Assembly (NCBI GenBank): GCA_945861385.1
Contig: CAMAUI010000044.1
Span: 1-34,274 of the forward strand
DNA: 34,274 bases
Reading direction: 5' to 3'
DNA from: Prosthecobacter debontii
GTDB lineage: Bacteria; Verrucomicrobiota; Verrucomicrobiia; Chthoniobacterales; Chthoniobacteraceae
The position numbers and the translations under genes are program-made. Shown piece by piece: positions 24,359 through 33,137 of the stretch; the stretch's first letter is position 1, and every line of letters begins with the position of its first letter. The notes beneath the pieces were generated by a model. That model saw only the letters and a list, made by a program, of their open reading frames with translations, had not been told where the DNA came from and made no database searches.

Positions 24359-26497
24359 TCACCAGACCCATTTGAGGCGGAACCATTGGGCAATGCCGCG
24401 GCCCCAGATGAAGATCACCGGGCTGCGGCCAAGGCGGATGCTCGCGCGACCCGTGAGATCCGGGCGAAAGCCCGCGCGCACGCCGGCTGGCGCGTCTTTC
24501 TGGGCATCGGCAAGCGTAAGGATGAAGGCGTTCTCCTTGATCGCGCTTTCGCGCTGGTGCGGGTAGGCGATCTCGCTGAGCTGGCCGCGGTCCGTGAACT
24601 TGCCGGCCAGTTCGTGCTGGTTGGTGGTGTAGAGGATGTAGTGGACGTCCACGGTTTTTTTCGTGTCGAGCAGCGCCTCGACCTTCCCGATCTGCTTCTC
24701 GTGCAGATGCACCTGCACATCCCATGCGTCCGTCGTGCCGATGATGCAAAAATCCGTTCCCGCCGTGAGATACACGCCGGTCGTCAGCTCGATGTCCTTC
24801 GTCAGCACCATGCCCTCGATCGGCGCGCGGAGCGTCGAGGCTTCAATGTCGTGCTTGATGCGCTTGATGCGCTCCTCGGCGGAGACGACCTTCGTCTGCG
24901 CGATCAACTCGCTCGATGACTCGGAAAGCCCGCGGTAGTGCCTCACCTCGGCGAGCGCGGCCTCCATTTCCTGGAGCGTGCGCGCAAGGTCGGCCTCGAG
25001 CCCGGAGGTGTCGAGCTTCGCGAGCGGGTCGCCCTTCTTCACTGCGCGGCCCTCGCGGACGATGACCTGGTCCACACGGCCGGACACCTCGGGGACGACC
25101 TTCACGCGCTGCTTGGGCACGAGTGTGCAGTCACTCTCCACCTCCTCCATCCATGGGAAAAACAGGATGCCGAAAATCACGGCGAGCCAGAACACTCGCT
25201 TGAAAATATAACGTCCGCGCTCGCTGCCAGTGACGCCGCGCTTCACCTCGCGGAGCCTTCGCGTGGCGAAAAGGAACGGCAGGTCCGAGTGGTCGAGCGC
25301 CGCGTGCAGGGCGCGGCCCGCATTGCCGGCGACCCACTCGGCGAGGCGGTGGCTCGGCGCGTCCTTCGCTCCCGCCGGGATGTCGAAAAAACCTTCCGTC
25401 GTGCTCTCCGCAAGAACGGCGCCGATCACCTTCTTGTCCGAATTGAGGAGTTGCACGATCAGCGTCGAGACGACGTGGCTGTCCTCGAAATAAGCCGCGT
25501 CCGCCACATCCGTCAGCCCGTGCGGACGCAGCGCAAGCGCGCGGGATTCGGAAATTTCCGGACTGCTCTCAGCCAGCGCGAGAAGCTCCTTCTTTGCGAT
25601 CGCGAGCACCCACGGCTTGTCCTCCGGCGCGTTCGAGCCCTCGGGTGTCACCGTCAGCGGCACGAGCGGGGTGTGCGCCGAGACGAAGGCGACGAGCCCC
25701 TTCACCATCGTGCTCTTTTTCTCCACCACTTCCTGGCCGGAGATCGCCAGCGCCTGCCACGCGCCACCGTGAAACCGCAGGACGGCGCACCGATCGCACG
25801 CGAGGAGATCGCGCCCGTAATTCGCCGTCAGCCGCGCGATCTCGACCGGATCCAGTGAACCGGCCAGATCCCCGACGAACTTGAGCAGATGCTGCAGCCG
25901 CTGGTTTTCCACGACCATGCTGCCCATGCGGCGCGACTGGAAATGCTGCTCCACATGCACCGCAAGCTGCGTGAGGAACGTCCCGAATTCGGCGTAATTC
26001 TCCCGCGTGACATACGGTTGCAGCCAGACTTGCAAGACACCGAGCACCTGCTCCTTCAAAAAAAGCGGCACGTTGACGATGGGGAACGGCGTCTTGTTTG
26101 CCGTGCGCTCCGCGCCGCCCATCCGCCCGAGCTGCGCCTGCAACGACCCCGGCTCCGCCGCCCCGGCGCTGTCCGCCGCCACGATGCACGGGCTCCGGGT
26201 CTTCACCGTCTCCCCCATCGCCCGCAGCATCAGCGCCCGCTGCTCCTCATCCGACTGGAAAAGCGACGCCTCCAGATCCGCCGAGGCCGCGAGCTGGAAT
26301 TCGCTCTTTCCATCCGCCGTCCGCTGCCCGACCAGCCACACCGCACCACCGCGCGCATCGCAGGCTGCGACGGCCTTCTGGAGAAATTGCTGGTAGTAAT
26401 CCTCCGAGCGCACGTCGCTCTTGCTGAGCGTCGCGATTTCTTCCACGAGCCGCTGAATGCGGGCCCTGGCAGCCTCTACGGATTGCGGTTGGGACAT
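24359..26497 (-). CDS. GAF-domain HlyD-family adaptor
   Basis: The 712-residue protein joins a cytoplasmic sensory part to a periplasmic adaptor. Residues about 30-190 and 205-400 look like two GAF domains (AVWLVGQRTADGKSEFQLAA; VNVPLFLKEQVLGVLQVWLQ; CAVLRFHGGAWQALAISGQE). A single membrane helix follows at about 434-450 (VFWLAVIFGILFFPWM). Beyond it is an HlyD-type region: SGRVDQVIVREGRAVKKGDPL (lipoyl half), an alpha-hairpin (about 497-560), the second half STLRAPIEGMVLTKDIELTT, and a beta-barrel to the end. It is the first gene of the four-gene export operon. ATG 26497 is chosen because upstream codons do not look like protein. The GAF ligand is unknown; a small-molecule or redox signal is possible. 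Confidence 0.82.
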   Translation of the reverse strand: MSQPQSVEAARARIQRLVEEIATLSKSDVRSEDYYQQFLQKAVAACDARGGAVWLVGQRTADGKSEFQLAASADLEASLFQSDEEQRALMLRAMGETVKTRSPCIVAADSAGAAEPGSLQAQLGRMGGAERTANKTPFPIVNVPLFLKEQVLGVLQVWLQPYVTRENYAEFGTFLTQLAVHVEQHFQSRRMGSMVVENQRLQHLLKFVGDLAGSLDPVEIARLTANYGRDLLACDRCAVLRFHGGAWQALAISGQEVVEKKSTMVKGLVAFVSAHTPLVPLTVTPEGSNAPEDKPWVLAIAKKELLALAESSPEISESRALALRPHGLTDVADAAYFEDSHVVSTLIVQLLNSDKKVIGAVLAESTTEGFFDIPAGAKDAPSHRLAEWVAGNAGRALHAALDHSDLPFLFATRRLREVKRGVTGSERGRYIFKRVFWLAVIFGILFFPWMEEVESDCTLVPKQRVKVVPEVSGRVDQVIVREGRAVKKGDPLAKLDTSGLEADLARTLQEMEAALAEVRHYRGLSESSSELIAQTKVVSAEERIKRIKHDIEASTLRAPIEGMVLTKDIELTTGVYLTAGTDFCIIGTTDAWDVQVHLHEKQIGKVEALLDTKKTVDVHYILYTTNQHELAGKFTDRGQLSEIAYPHQRESAIKENAFILTLADAQKDAPAGVRAGFRPDLTGRASIRLGRSPVIFIWGRGIAQWFRLKWVW

Positions 26498-26630
26498 GAG
26501 AGCCCGGCAAACTAGGCACCCAGCCGCAGAGGGCAAGGCAAGACGCGGTGTTTTAGAGGCGACCGACACACATGGCCAGCGAGCCGATGACGCGGTCGCG
26601 CTGGAGCATGGCTCTGCGTCCCGCTCGACC

Positions 26631-28304
26631 TCACTTTTTGAGGATTCGCCGCAGCGTGGCCGTGTCCGTCGTGACGAGGACGCGGACGAAATCCCTGTGC
26701 CACCACGCCGCCAGCGATTCTCCCGCACGCGTGAACCGGTATTGGTAAAGCGAGAGGCGCAGGTAGCGCGGCGGGGCGTCGCTGAAGGGATTCGATTCGA
26801 GCAGCGCGGTGATCGCCGGCTTGTTTTCCAGCAGGCCGAGCATGAGCGGGCCGAGCCAGCCGTCGAGCTGGCCGCGCTCCGCGCTAAGCGCGGCAAACCA
26901 CAACTGCCAGTCCAGCCGCGGCTGATGCGGTGCCGCGAGCGCGGGGCGGCGGTAGATGCCTCCGGGCTTGTAGGGAAAGGGATACTCGCGCCACGCAAGG
27001 CCATCCGCACTGCCCTCAAAAATCAGTTCCGGCCGCGTCGTCGTCATCGTGCGGAAGAGGCCGTAGCCATTGAACGATCGCAGCGGGCGCCACCATCCGG
27101 ACTCCGGCGCCTTCCCCGTCCGCTGGTATTCGGCGCGCATCTCCTCGAACTTGCGTTGCTGCCTCGCGGCGCCGCCGAATGCATCCACGAGGCCGTCGAA
27201 CGTCAGCGCGACGCTCGCAAGCGCGATCACGCCCGCCGGCGCGAGGGCCCACGTGAGCGGGCGCGGGCCCGCGGGTGCGGTGGGAGCGGTCTTTTTCCAG
27301 CGGAGGAATGCGTCGTCGAAAAACGGCAGGCAGACTGCGGCGGTGAGGAGATTGAAGTAGGTGTAGTTGCCGGTCGCCGCGATGCCGGCCTGGAGGGCGA
27401 TCTGCGAGAGCGCCGCGAGATGGCGCGTCGTCCGCCAGCGGGGTGGCACCAGCAGCAGCGCGGGCAGCGCGATCTCGATCCAGTACATGATCCAGCAAGC
27501 GGCCGAGCGCAGGCCGGGCGTGAATTGCTGGACGTGCCACGCCGTCCAGAGCGGCAGCGGCTGCGTCTGGAAGTGGTGGTCGAGAGCGGTGTGATTCAGC
27601 CATGCCTCGTCGTCCCATGTGAGCTTCACCACGCCACTTTCGAGCAGCAGCCGGAACGCGAGCCACATGACGAGCCAGCGGCCAATCTGCTGCGCGCGTG
27701 TCTCGACCGCCCAGCGCGGGCGCGGCGACCATGGCAGCCACACTGCGGCGAGCGGCGCGGTTTCGAGAAGGAGCGCGTCCCATTGGAAATTCGAGAACGG
27801 CCCGCCGACGGTCATCAGCGAAAGATAAAGCGCCCAGCACGCGACGCAGCACGCGCCCGGGCACAAGCCCGCGATCAGCGCGATGGAAAGCAGCGCGCCG
27901 GTCCAGCATTGAGTTAGAAGCCCGGAGGCACCCGGAAGCCACCACGCGAGCGTAGGTGCCTGCGCGAATGTCGCGCCGCCGATCTGCGCCGCCGCGGGGA
28001 CGATTCCGTTTTCTCCCACCAGTCCCCGCACCTGCGAGCCCCAGCTCCAGAACGCCGCGAGGAACACCACACCCAGCGCCACCGCAAAAACGCGCCGCGC
28101 CCGCGTGAACCCCGCGCCTGCATCCGGCAGCCACCGTCCCGCCCACCCCCGTGTCGCATCGCGTCGCGCGAGAATCTCCCCCGCCGCGCACACGACCGCG
28201 ACCACGCTCCACAACACCGCGCATCGCGGCAGCGGCGGCAGCGATCCCGCCGCCGCCCACAATGCGAGCGTGCTGGCGAAAAGGAGTGTGGGGAGCAGGT
28301 GCAT
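26631..28304 (-). CDS. Lipase-maturation-factor family (LMF1-like) membrane protein
   Basis: The 557-residue protein has about eight to ten transmembrane segments and the hallmarks of the LMF1 family (PF06762): SFWSWGSQVRGLVGENGIVP-type entry (AAFWSWGSQVRGLVGENG), FSNFQWDALLLETAPLA, the cytoplasmic-side EYPFPYKPGG, and the C-terminal YLRLSLYQYRFTRAGES followed by WWHRDF. In vertebrates LMF1 helps lipoprotein lipase fold in the ER; the role of bacterial members is unknown, presumably assisting an exported enzyme. About 100 residues at the N-terminus (two extra hydrophobic helices) precede the usual family start. ATG 28304 is preferred. It lies 133 bases upstream of the GAF-adaptor gene on the same strand, so co-transcription is possible but not certain. 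Confidence 0.78.
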   Translation of the reverse strand: MHLLPTLLFASTLALWAAAGSLPPLPRCAVLWSVVAVVCAAGEILARRDATRGWAGRWLPDAGAGFTRARRVFAVALGVVFLAAFWSWGSQVRGLVGENGIVPAAAQIGGATFAQAPTLAWWLPGASGLLTQCWTGALLSIALIAGLCPGACCVACWALYLSLMTVGGPFSNFQWDALLLETAPLAAVWLPWSPRPRWAVETRAQQIGRWLVMWLAFRLLLESGVVKLTWDDEAWLNHTALDHHFQTQPLPLWTAWHVQQFTPGLRSAACWIMYWIEIALPALLLVPPRWRTTRHLAALSQIALQAGIAATGNYTYFNLLTAAVCLPFFDDAFLRWKKTAPTAPAGPRPLTWALAPAGVIALASVALTFDGLVDAFGGAARQQRKFEEMRAEYQRTGKAPESGWWRPLRSFNGYGLFRTMTTTRPELIFEGSADGLAWREYPFPYKPGGIYRRPALAAPHQPRLDWQLWFAALSAERGQLDGWLGPLMLGLLENKPAITALLESNPFSDAPPRYLRLSLYQYRFTRAGESLAAWWHRDFVRVLVTTDTATLRRILKK

Positions 28305-28479
28305 CACCGGGAGGGAAATGGATGCCCCGAACCCGCGGCGAGCGAAAATGCGGGCCGCCCACGGCGCCTTGGGTTCTCGATTCCGATCTCGATCTGAAGT
28401 CAGCCGAGCCCCATGAGACGCGCCCGGCCGCAATCCGCGCTTCCCCCGCACGCCGGCTCCGTTTAATCAGCCAGCCATC

Positions 28480-29499
28480 ATGAAACTCCACCTAGCCGCA
28501 TTGATCGCATTCGCGACCCCCGTATTCGCCCACGACGCCACCGCCGACATGGCGAAGGCCGCAAACGCACTGCTCGGTTCGCTCACGGCCGAGCAAAAGG
28601 TGACGGCCACATTTGCATTTGAGAGCGAGGCAAAAGGCGAACGGCTGAACTGGCATTTCATCCCGCGAGCGCGAAAGGGACTCCCGATCAAGGAAATGTC
28701 TGAGCCCCAGCGCACGCTCGCAAAGGCGCTGCTCAAAACCGGCCTCAGCGAGGATGGATACACGAAGGCGGAGATCATCCAGGGACTCGAGGCGGTGCTG
28801 CGCGAGATGGAGAAGGACACCACCGGGAGGCGCGATCCGGAGAAGTATTACGTGAGCATCTTCGGCACGCCCGGCGGCAAGGAACCGTGGGGCTGGCGCT
28901 GGGAGGGGCATCATCTGTCGTTCAATTTCACCTGCGCCGGCAGTGCCGCCCCGGCGATGACGCCGTCATTTTTCGGAAGCAATCCCGGCGAGGTGAAGGA
29001 CGGGCCGCAAAAAGGAACGCGCGTGCTCGGCGCGGAGGAGGATATCGGGCGGGCGCTGGTAAAATCGCTCAACGAAGAACAGCGCAAGGCCGCGGTGATC
29101 GCCGCCGTCGCCCCGAAGGACATCCTGGCCGTGCCCGGCCGCAATGACACGAAACCGGAGGGCATCGCCTGCGCGAAGCTAGATGCCGCGCAGAAGGAGC
29201 AACTCGTGAAGCTGGTGAAGCTGTATCTTTTCCGCTGCCGCGCGGATGTGGCCGCGGAGGACTGGGCGAAAATTGAAAAAGCCGGCCTGGACCGCTTGCA
29301 CTTCGCGTGGGCTGGCGGGCTGGAGCGCGGCGACGGGCACTACTACCGCGTGCAGTCGGGGGATTTCGTGATCGAATACGACAACACACAAAACGGCGCA
29401 AACCATCCGCACAGCGCATGGCGTGACTACGCGCACGACTTCGGCGCGGACGTGCTCGCGGAGCACTACAAGAAGGCGCACGCACCCGGCGGGAAGTAG
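28480..29499 (+). CDS. Secreted DUF3500 protein
   Basis: The 339-residue product has a short signal peptide (MKLHLAALIAFATPVFAHD). The mature protein shows the DUF3500 pattern (PF12006): LTAEQKVTATFAFES near the start, NWHFIPR, WGWRWEGHHLSFNFT, PSFFGSNPGEV, and near the end FAWAGGLERGDGHYYRVQS with IEYDNTQNGANHPHSAWRD. Many conserved His, Trp and Asp residues suggest metal or ligand binding, but no activity is established for the family as far as I know. It is divergent from the LMF-like gene (175 bases between starts) and 22 bases before recQ. Confidence 0.82.
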   Translation: MKLHLAALIAFATPVFAHDATADMAKAANALLGSLTAEQKVTATFAFESEAKGERLNWHFIPRARKGLPIKEMSEPQRTLAKALLKTGLSEDGYTKAEIIQGLEAVLREMEKDTTGRRDPEKYYVSIFGTPGGKEPWGWRWEGHHLSFNFTCAGSAAPAMTPSFFGSNPGEVKDGPQKGTRVLGAEEDIGRALVKSLNEEQRKAAVIAAVAPKDILAVPGRNDTKPEGIACAKLDAAQKEQLVKLVKLYLFRCRADVAAEDWAKIEKAGLDRLHFAWAGGLERGDGHYYRVQSGDFVIEYDNTQNGANHPHSAWRDYAHDFGADVLAEHYKKAHAPGGK

Positions 29500-29521
29500 G
29501 TGCCATCGGACGGGGGACCCA

Positions 29522-31390
29522 ATGCCAGAACTCCGCTCCACGCTGAAGCGCGTCTTCGGCTACGACTCGTTCCGTCCGCTGCAGGAGGAAATCATCACCG
29601 CCGCGATGGGCGGGCGTGATGTGCTCGCTCTGCTGCCGACGGGCGGCGGAAAGTCGCTGTGCTTCCAGCTTCCCGCGCTGCTCGGCAACGGGCTCACGGT
29701 GGTCGTCTCCCCGCTCATCGCGCTGATGAAAGACCAGGTGGACGCGCTCACGGCGATGGGCGTGGCGGCGACATTCCTGAATTCCACGCTCGGCGAACGG
29801 GAGGCGAAGCTGCGGCTCAGCGGCCTCTGGAACAACCAGTACCGGATGCTCTACGCCGCGCCCGAGCGGCTCATGCTGCCGGGCTTCCTGGAAAAGTTGC
29901 GCGAGTGGAATGTCACGCTCATCGCGATTGACGAGGCGCACTGCATCTCGGAATGGGGCCACGATTTCCGCCCCGAGTACCGGCAGATTTCCACGCTGCG
30001 CGAGCAGTTCCCCGGCGTGCCGTTCATGGCGCTCACGGCGACGGCCACCGAGCGCGTGCGCGCGGACATCGCAAAGCAGCTCCACCTCCACGAGCCAGCG
30101 AATTTCGTCGCGAGCTTCAACCGCCCGAACCTCACCTACCGCGTCGTGCAAAAGGCGGACGGCTACCGGCAGGCGCTGCATTTCATCCGCGAGCGCAAGG
30201 GCGAGTGCGGCATCGTCTATTGCTTCAGCCGCAAGTCGGCGGAGGGACTCGCGGAAAAACTCACCGCCGACGGCATCGCCGCGAGCCCCTACCACGCGGG
30301 CCTCACGGACAAGGTGCGGGCGGAGAACCAGGAGCAGTTCCTGCGTGACGAAGTGCGCGTGATTTGCGCGACGATCGCCTTCGGCATGGGCATCAACAAA
30401 CCGAACGTCCGCTTCGTCATCCACTACGAACTGCCGAAGAACATCGAGGGCTACTACCAGGAGACCGGACGCGCCGGGCGCGACGGGCTGCCCGGCGAAT
30501 GCCTGCTCCTTTTCAATCCCGGCGACGCGATGAAACAGGCGCGCTTCATTGATGAAAAGCCGGACGCCGACGAACGCCGCATCGCCCGCGCGCAGCTCCA
30601 GCAAATGGTCCGTTACGCCGAGTGCGCCTCGTGCAGGCGCGCGGAGCTGCTCGGCTATTTCGGCGAAGCCTACGCCGGGCAGAATTGCGGCGCTTGCGAC
30701 AACTGCCTCACGCCGCCCGAGACGTTCGACGGCTCGGTCGCCGCGCAGAAATTCCTCTCCTGCGTGTGGCGCGCCCGCGAGGCGAGCTACCGCGGCGACG
30801 CCACCTTCGGCATCAATCACCACGCCGAAGTCCTCACCGGCGCCGACACCGAGCGCATCCGCAAATGGCAGCACGACCGGCTCACGACCTTTGGCGTCGG
30901 AAAGGAGCACCCGCGAGACGCCTGGCAGCACATCGGCCGCGAACTCGTGCGCCTCGGGTTTCTCCGCCTCGCATCCGGCGAATTTCCAACGGTCGAGCTG
31001 ACCGAGGAGGGCGTGCAGTTTTTAAAAGAGCGCCCGCCCCTCGCCCTCACCCGCCCGCCCACAAAGCCCGCGCGCACACGCAAAGGCGACACCATGCACG
31101 AGGAAAAACCGCGGATCCGCCGCAAGGGCGACATCGCCTGCGACGAGGCGCTCTTCGAAAAACTGCGCCAGCTCCGGCGTGAGATCGCCGACAGCCGCAG
31201 CGTTCCCGCTTACATCGTTTTCGGCGATGTCACGCTCCGCGAAATGGCGCGCGACTATCCCGTGACGGAAGCGGAAATGGGCCGCATCAGCGGAGTCGGC
31301 ACCAAGAAGCTCGAGGATTTCGCGGCGCCGTTCATGGATTGCATCATCAAGCACCTGCGCGAGAATCCCAGGCAGGCGTTTTTGGACTGA
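29522..31390 (+). CDS. recQ: ATP-dependent DNA helicase RecQ
   Basis: The 622-residue protein has the complete RecQ architecture: [14 protein letters not shown], Walker A TGGGKS (40-45), DEAH box (137-140), LTATAT motif III, the helicase C-terminal [10 protein letters not shown], the zinc-binding Cys series ([12 protein letters not shown]), a winged-helix RQC region and a C-terminal HRDC domain ([19 protein letters not shown] to [10 protein letters not shown]). It unwinds DNA 3' to 5' in recombination and fork repair. Start at ATG 29522 begins with [14 protein letters not shown], matching the family. It lies 22 bases after the DUF3500 gene. Confidence 0.95.
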   Translation: MPELRSTLKRVFGYDSFRPLQEEIITAAMGGRDVLALLPTGGGKSLCFQLPALLGNGLTVVVSPLIALMKDQVDALTAMGVAATFLNSTLGEREAKLRLSGLWNNQYRMLYAAPERLMLPGFLEKLREWNVTLIAIDEAHCISEWGHDFRPEYRQISTLREQFPGVPFMALTATATERVRADIAKQLHLHEPANFVASFNRPNLTYRVVQKADGYRQALHFIRERKGECGIVYCFSRKSAEGLAEKLTADGIAASPYHAGLTDKVRAENQEQFLRDEVRVICATIAFGMGINKPNVRFVIHYELPKNIEGYYQETGRAGRDGLPGECLLLFNPGDAMKQARFIDEKPDADERRIARAQLQQMVRYAECASCRRAELLGYFGEAYAGQNCGACDNCLTPPETFDGSVAAQKFLSCVWRAREASYRGDATFGINHHAEVLTGADTERIRKWQHDRLTTFGVGKEHPRDAWQHIGRELVRLGFLRLASGEFPTVELTEEGVQFLKERPPLALTRPPTKPARTRKGDTMHEEKPRIRRKGDIACDEALFEKLRQLRREIADSRSVPAYIVFGDVTLREMARDYPVTEAEMGRISGVGTKKLEDFAAPFMDCIIKHLRENPRQAFLD

Positions 31391-31552
31391 TACCATCTCC
31401 CGGAATGAGCCGGACGCCGCGATGCGGTGGCGCAGGAACCCCGGCACCGGTCTCCGCAGGCTGCGCCGCGCGGACGATGCCGGGGAAGTGACGTGGGCGG
31501 GTGAGGTTTCCACTGCGACTGCCTGGCCAAGAAAAGCGAAGAATCGGACAGG

Positions 31553-31569
31553 CTTTGACAAGCTCAAAG
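31553..31569. promoter_or_regulatory. Possible FNR/DNR-like operator upstream of nirK
   Basis: CTTTGACAAGCTCAAAG has perfect 6-base arms CTTTGA and TCAAAG around CAAGC, 35 bases before the nirK start chosen here. The arms contain TTGA and TCAA, the half-sites of CRP/FNR-family regulators that control denitrification genes, but the spacing is one base short of the usual TTGAT-N4-ATCAA. It is a candidate only; other regulators recognise similar palindromes. Confidence 0.3.
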
Positions 31570-31604
31570 AGGGAACCTCGTGCAGCATGCGAATTGAAAT
31601 TGTC

Positions 31605-33128
31605 ATGAACATCAAACTCCTGCTCACCACCACAACCGCGCTCGCGCTCGGTTTCACTTTTTTTCAAACCGCTTTCGCAGCAGAGCCTCCGCCGCCGAAA
31701 GGCGCGCTGCCGGGCCCCGCGGCGAAGGGCACCGATCCGGAGGTCATTGGCGAGGAGAAAGCCGTGCTCACTGCAGCGCCGAATGTGCCGCCGCCGATCA
31801 AGCGCAAGCACGCGACGAAGGTCACCGTGGAACTCGAGGTGGTCGAAGTGGTGAAGCGCATGGCCGATGGCGTGGATTACCTGTTCTGGACGTTCGGCGG
31901 CGAAGTGCCCGGGCTTTTCATCCGTGTGCGCGAGGGTGACCTCGTCGAGTTTCACCTGAAGAATCATCCGAGCTCGAAGATGCCGCACAATATTGACCTC
32001 CACGCGGTGACGGGGCCGGGCGGCGGCGCGGCTTCGTCGTTCACGGCGCCGGGACACCGGTCGCAGTTCTCGTTCAAGGCGATCAATCCCGGGCTCTACG
32101 TCTATCACTGCGCGACGGCACCGGTCGGCATGCACGTTGCGAACGGCATGTATGGGCTCATTCTCGTCGAGCCGAAGGAAGGGTTCCCCGCCGTGGACCG
32201 GGAATACTACGTGATGCAGAGCGAGTTCTACACGAAGGGCAAATTCGGCGAGGAGGGCCTGCAGCCGTTCGACCAGGAAAAGGCGGTGGATGAAAGGGCG
32301 ACCTACGTCGTGTTCAATGGCGCAGTCGGTTCGCTCGTGGGCGACAAGGCGCTCAAGGCCAAGGTCGGCGAGCGCGTGCGTCTCTTTGTCGGAAATGGCG
32401 GGCCGAACCTGCTCTCATCCTTCCACGTCATCGGCGAGATTTTTGACAAGGTGTATCAGGAAGGCGGCGTGAAAGTTTCGCAGGAGCAGGTGCAGACCAC
32501 GCTCGTGCCTGCGGGCGGATCGGCGATCGTCGAGTTCGGCCTCGAAGTGCCGGGCACTTACATCCTCGTGGATCATTCGCTGTTCCGCGCATTCAACAAG
32601 GGCGCGCTTGGCATGATGAAGGTCGAGGGCCCTGCAAACCTGCTCGTTTACTCCGGCAAGGAAGTGGACGCCGTTTACCTCGGCGAGAGCGCGCTCGCGG
32701 GCTCTGGCGGCGGCGAGAAAATCGCCGGCATGGAGGCAGCGATGAAGAAGGCGATCGCCGGCGACCCGAAGATCGCGGCGATGGGCAAGGAGATCCTCAT
32801 GGAAAAGGGCAAGCGCGTTTACACGCAGGTGTGCTTTGCGTGTCACCAGGCAGAGGGCCAGGGGCTGCCGGGTGTTTTTCCGCCGCTTGCGAAATCCGAC
32901 TGGCTCATGGCGGACAAGACGCGCGCCATCACCTCGCTCATCAAGGGCCTCAGCGGGCCAGTCACTGTGAACGGCCAGACCTACAATGGCGTGATGCCTC
33001 CCTCGATGCTCAACGACGAGCAGATCGCCAGCGTGCTCACCTATGTGCGCAACGCCTTCGGCAACTCGGGCGACATCGTGACGGTCGAGGAAGTGAAAAA
33101 GGTTCACGCTGAGAGCGGCGCGCAGTAA
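31605..33128 (+). CDS. nirK: Copper nitrite reductase NirK with C-terminal cytochrome c domain
   Basis: The 507-residue protein has a signal peptide ([17 protein letters not shown], cleavage near AFA/AEP) and two cupredoxin domains of AniA type. Type 1 copper ligands are His128, Cys169, His177 and Met182 ([25 protein letters not shown]). Type 2 ligands are His133, His168 and His324 ([16 protein letters not shown]), with catalytic Asp131 and His274 ([11 protein letters not shown]). All are present, so it should reduce nitrite to NO in the periplasm. A c-type haem domain follows with CFACH (410-414) and the axial Met in GVMPPSM, making it a three-domain enzyme that carries its own electron entry. 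ATG 31587 (six residues longer) is an alternative start, with GAGGGAA upstream. nirV follows after 9 bases. Confidence 0.95.
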   Translation: MNIKLLLTTTTALALGFTFFQTAFAAEPPPPKGALPGPAAKGTDPEVIGEEKAVLTAAPNVPPPIKRKHATKVTVELEVVEVVKRMADGVDYLFWTFGGEVPGLFIRVREGDLVEFHLKNHPSSKMPHNIDLHAVTGPGGGAASSFTAPGHRSQFSFKAINPGLYVYHCATAPVGMHVANGMYGLILVEPKEGFPAVDREYYVMQSEFYTKGKFGEEGLQPFDQEKAVDERATYVVFNGAVGSLVGDKALKAKVGERVRLFVGNGGPNLLSSFHVIGEIFDKVYQEGGVKVSQEQVQTTLVPAGGSAIVEFGLEVPGTYILVDHSLFRAFNKGALGMMKVEGPANLLVYSGKEVDAVYLGESALAGSGGGEKIAGMEAAMKKAIAGDPKIAAMGKEILMEKGKRVYTQVCFACHQAEGQGLPGVFPPLAKSDWLMADKTRAITSLIKGLSGPVTVNGQTYNGVMPPSMLNDEQIASVLTYVRNAFGNSGDIVTVEEVKKVHAESGAQ

Positions 33129-33137
33129 CCTCTGCGC

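Noticed and set aside
24359-27019. N-terminal extension of the GAF-HlyD adaptor to 27019
   Set aside because: The extra residues overlap the LMF-like gene out of frame and are Ser/Arg-rich; the protein-like region begins at ATG 26497.
31555-31583. TTGACA upstream of nirK as a sigma-70 -35 box
   Set aside because: The hexamer 17 bases downstream (TCGTGC) does not resemble a -10 element; the palindromic reading explains the sequence better.
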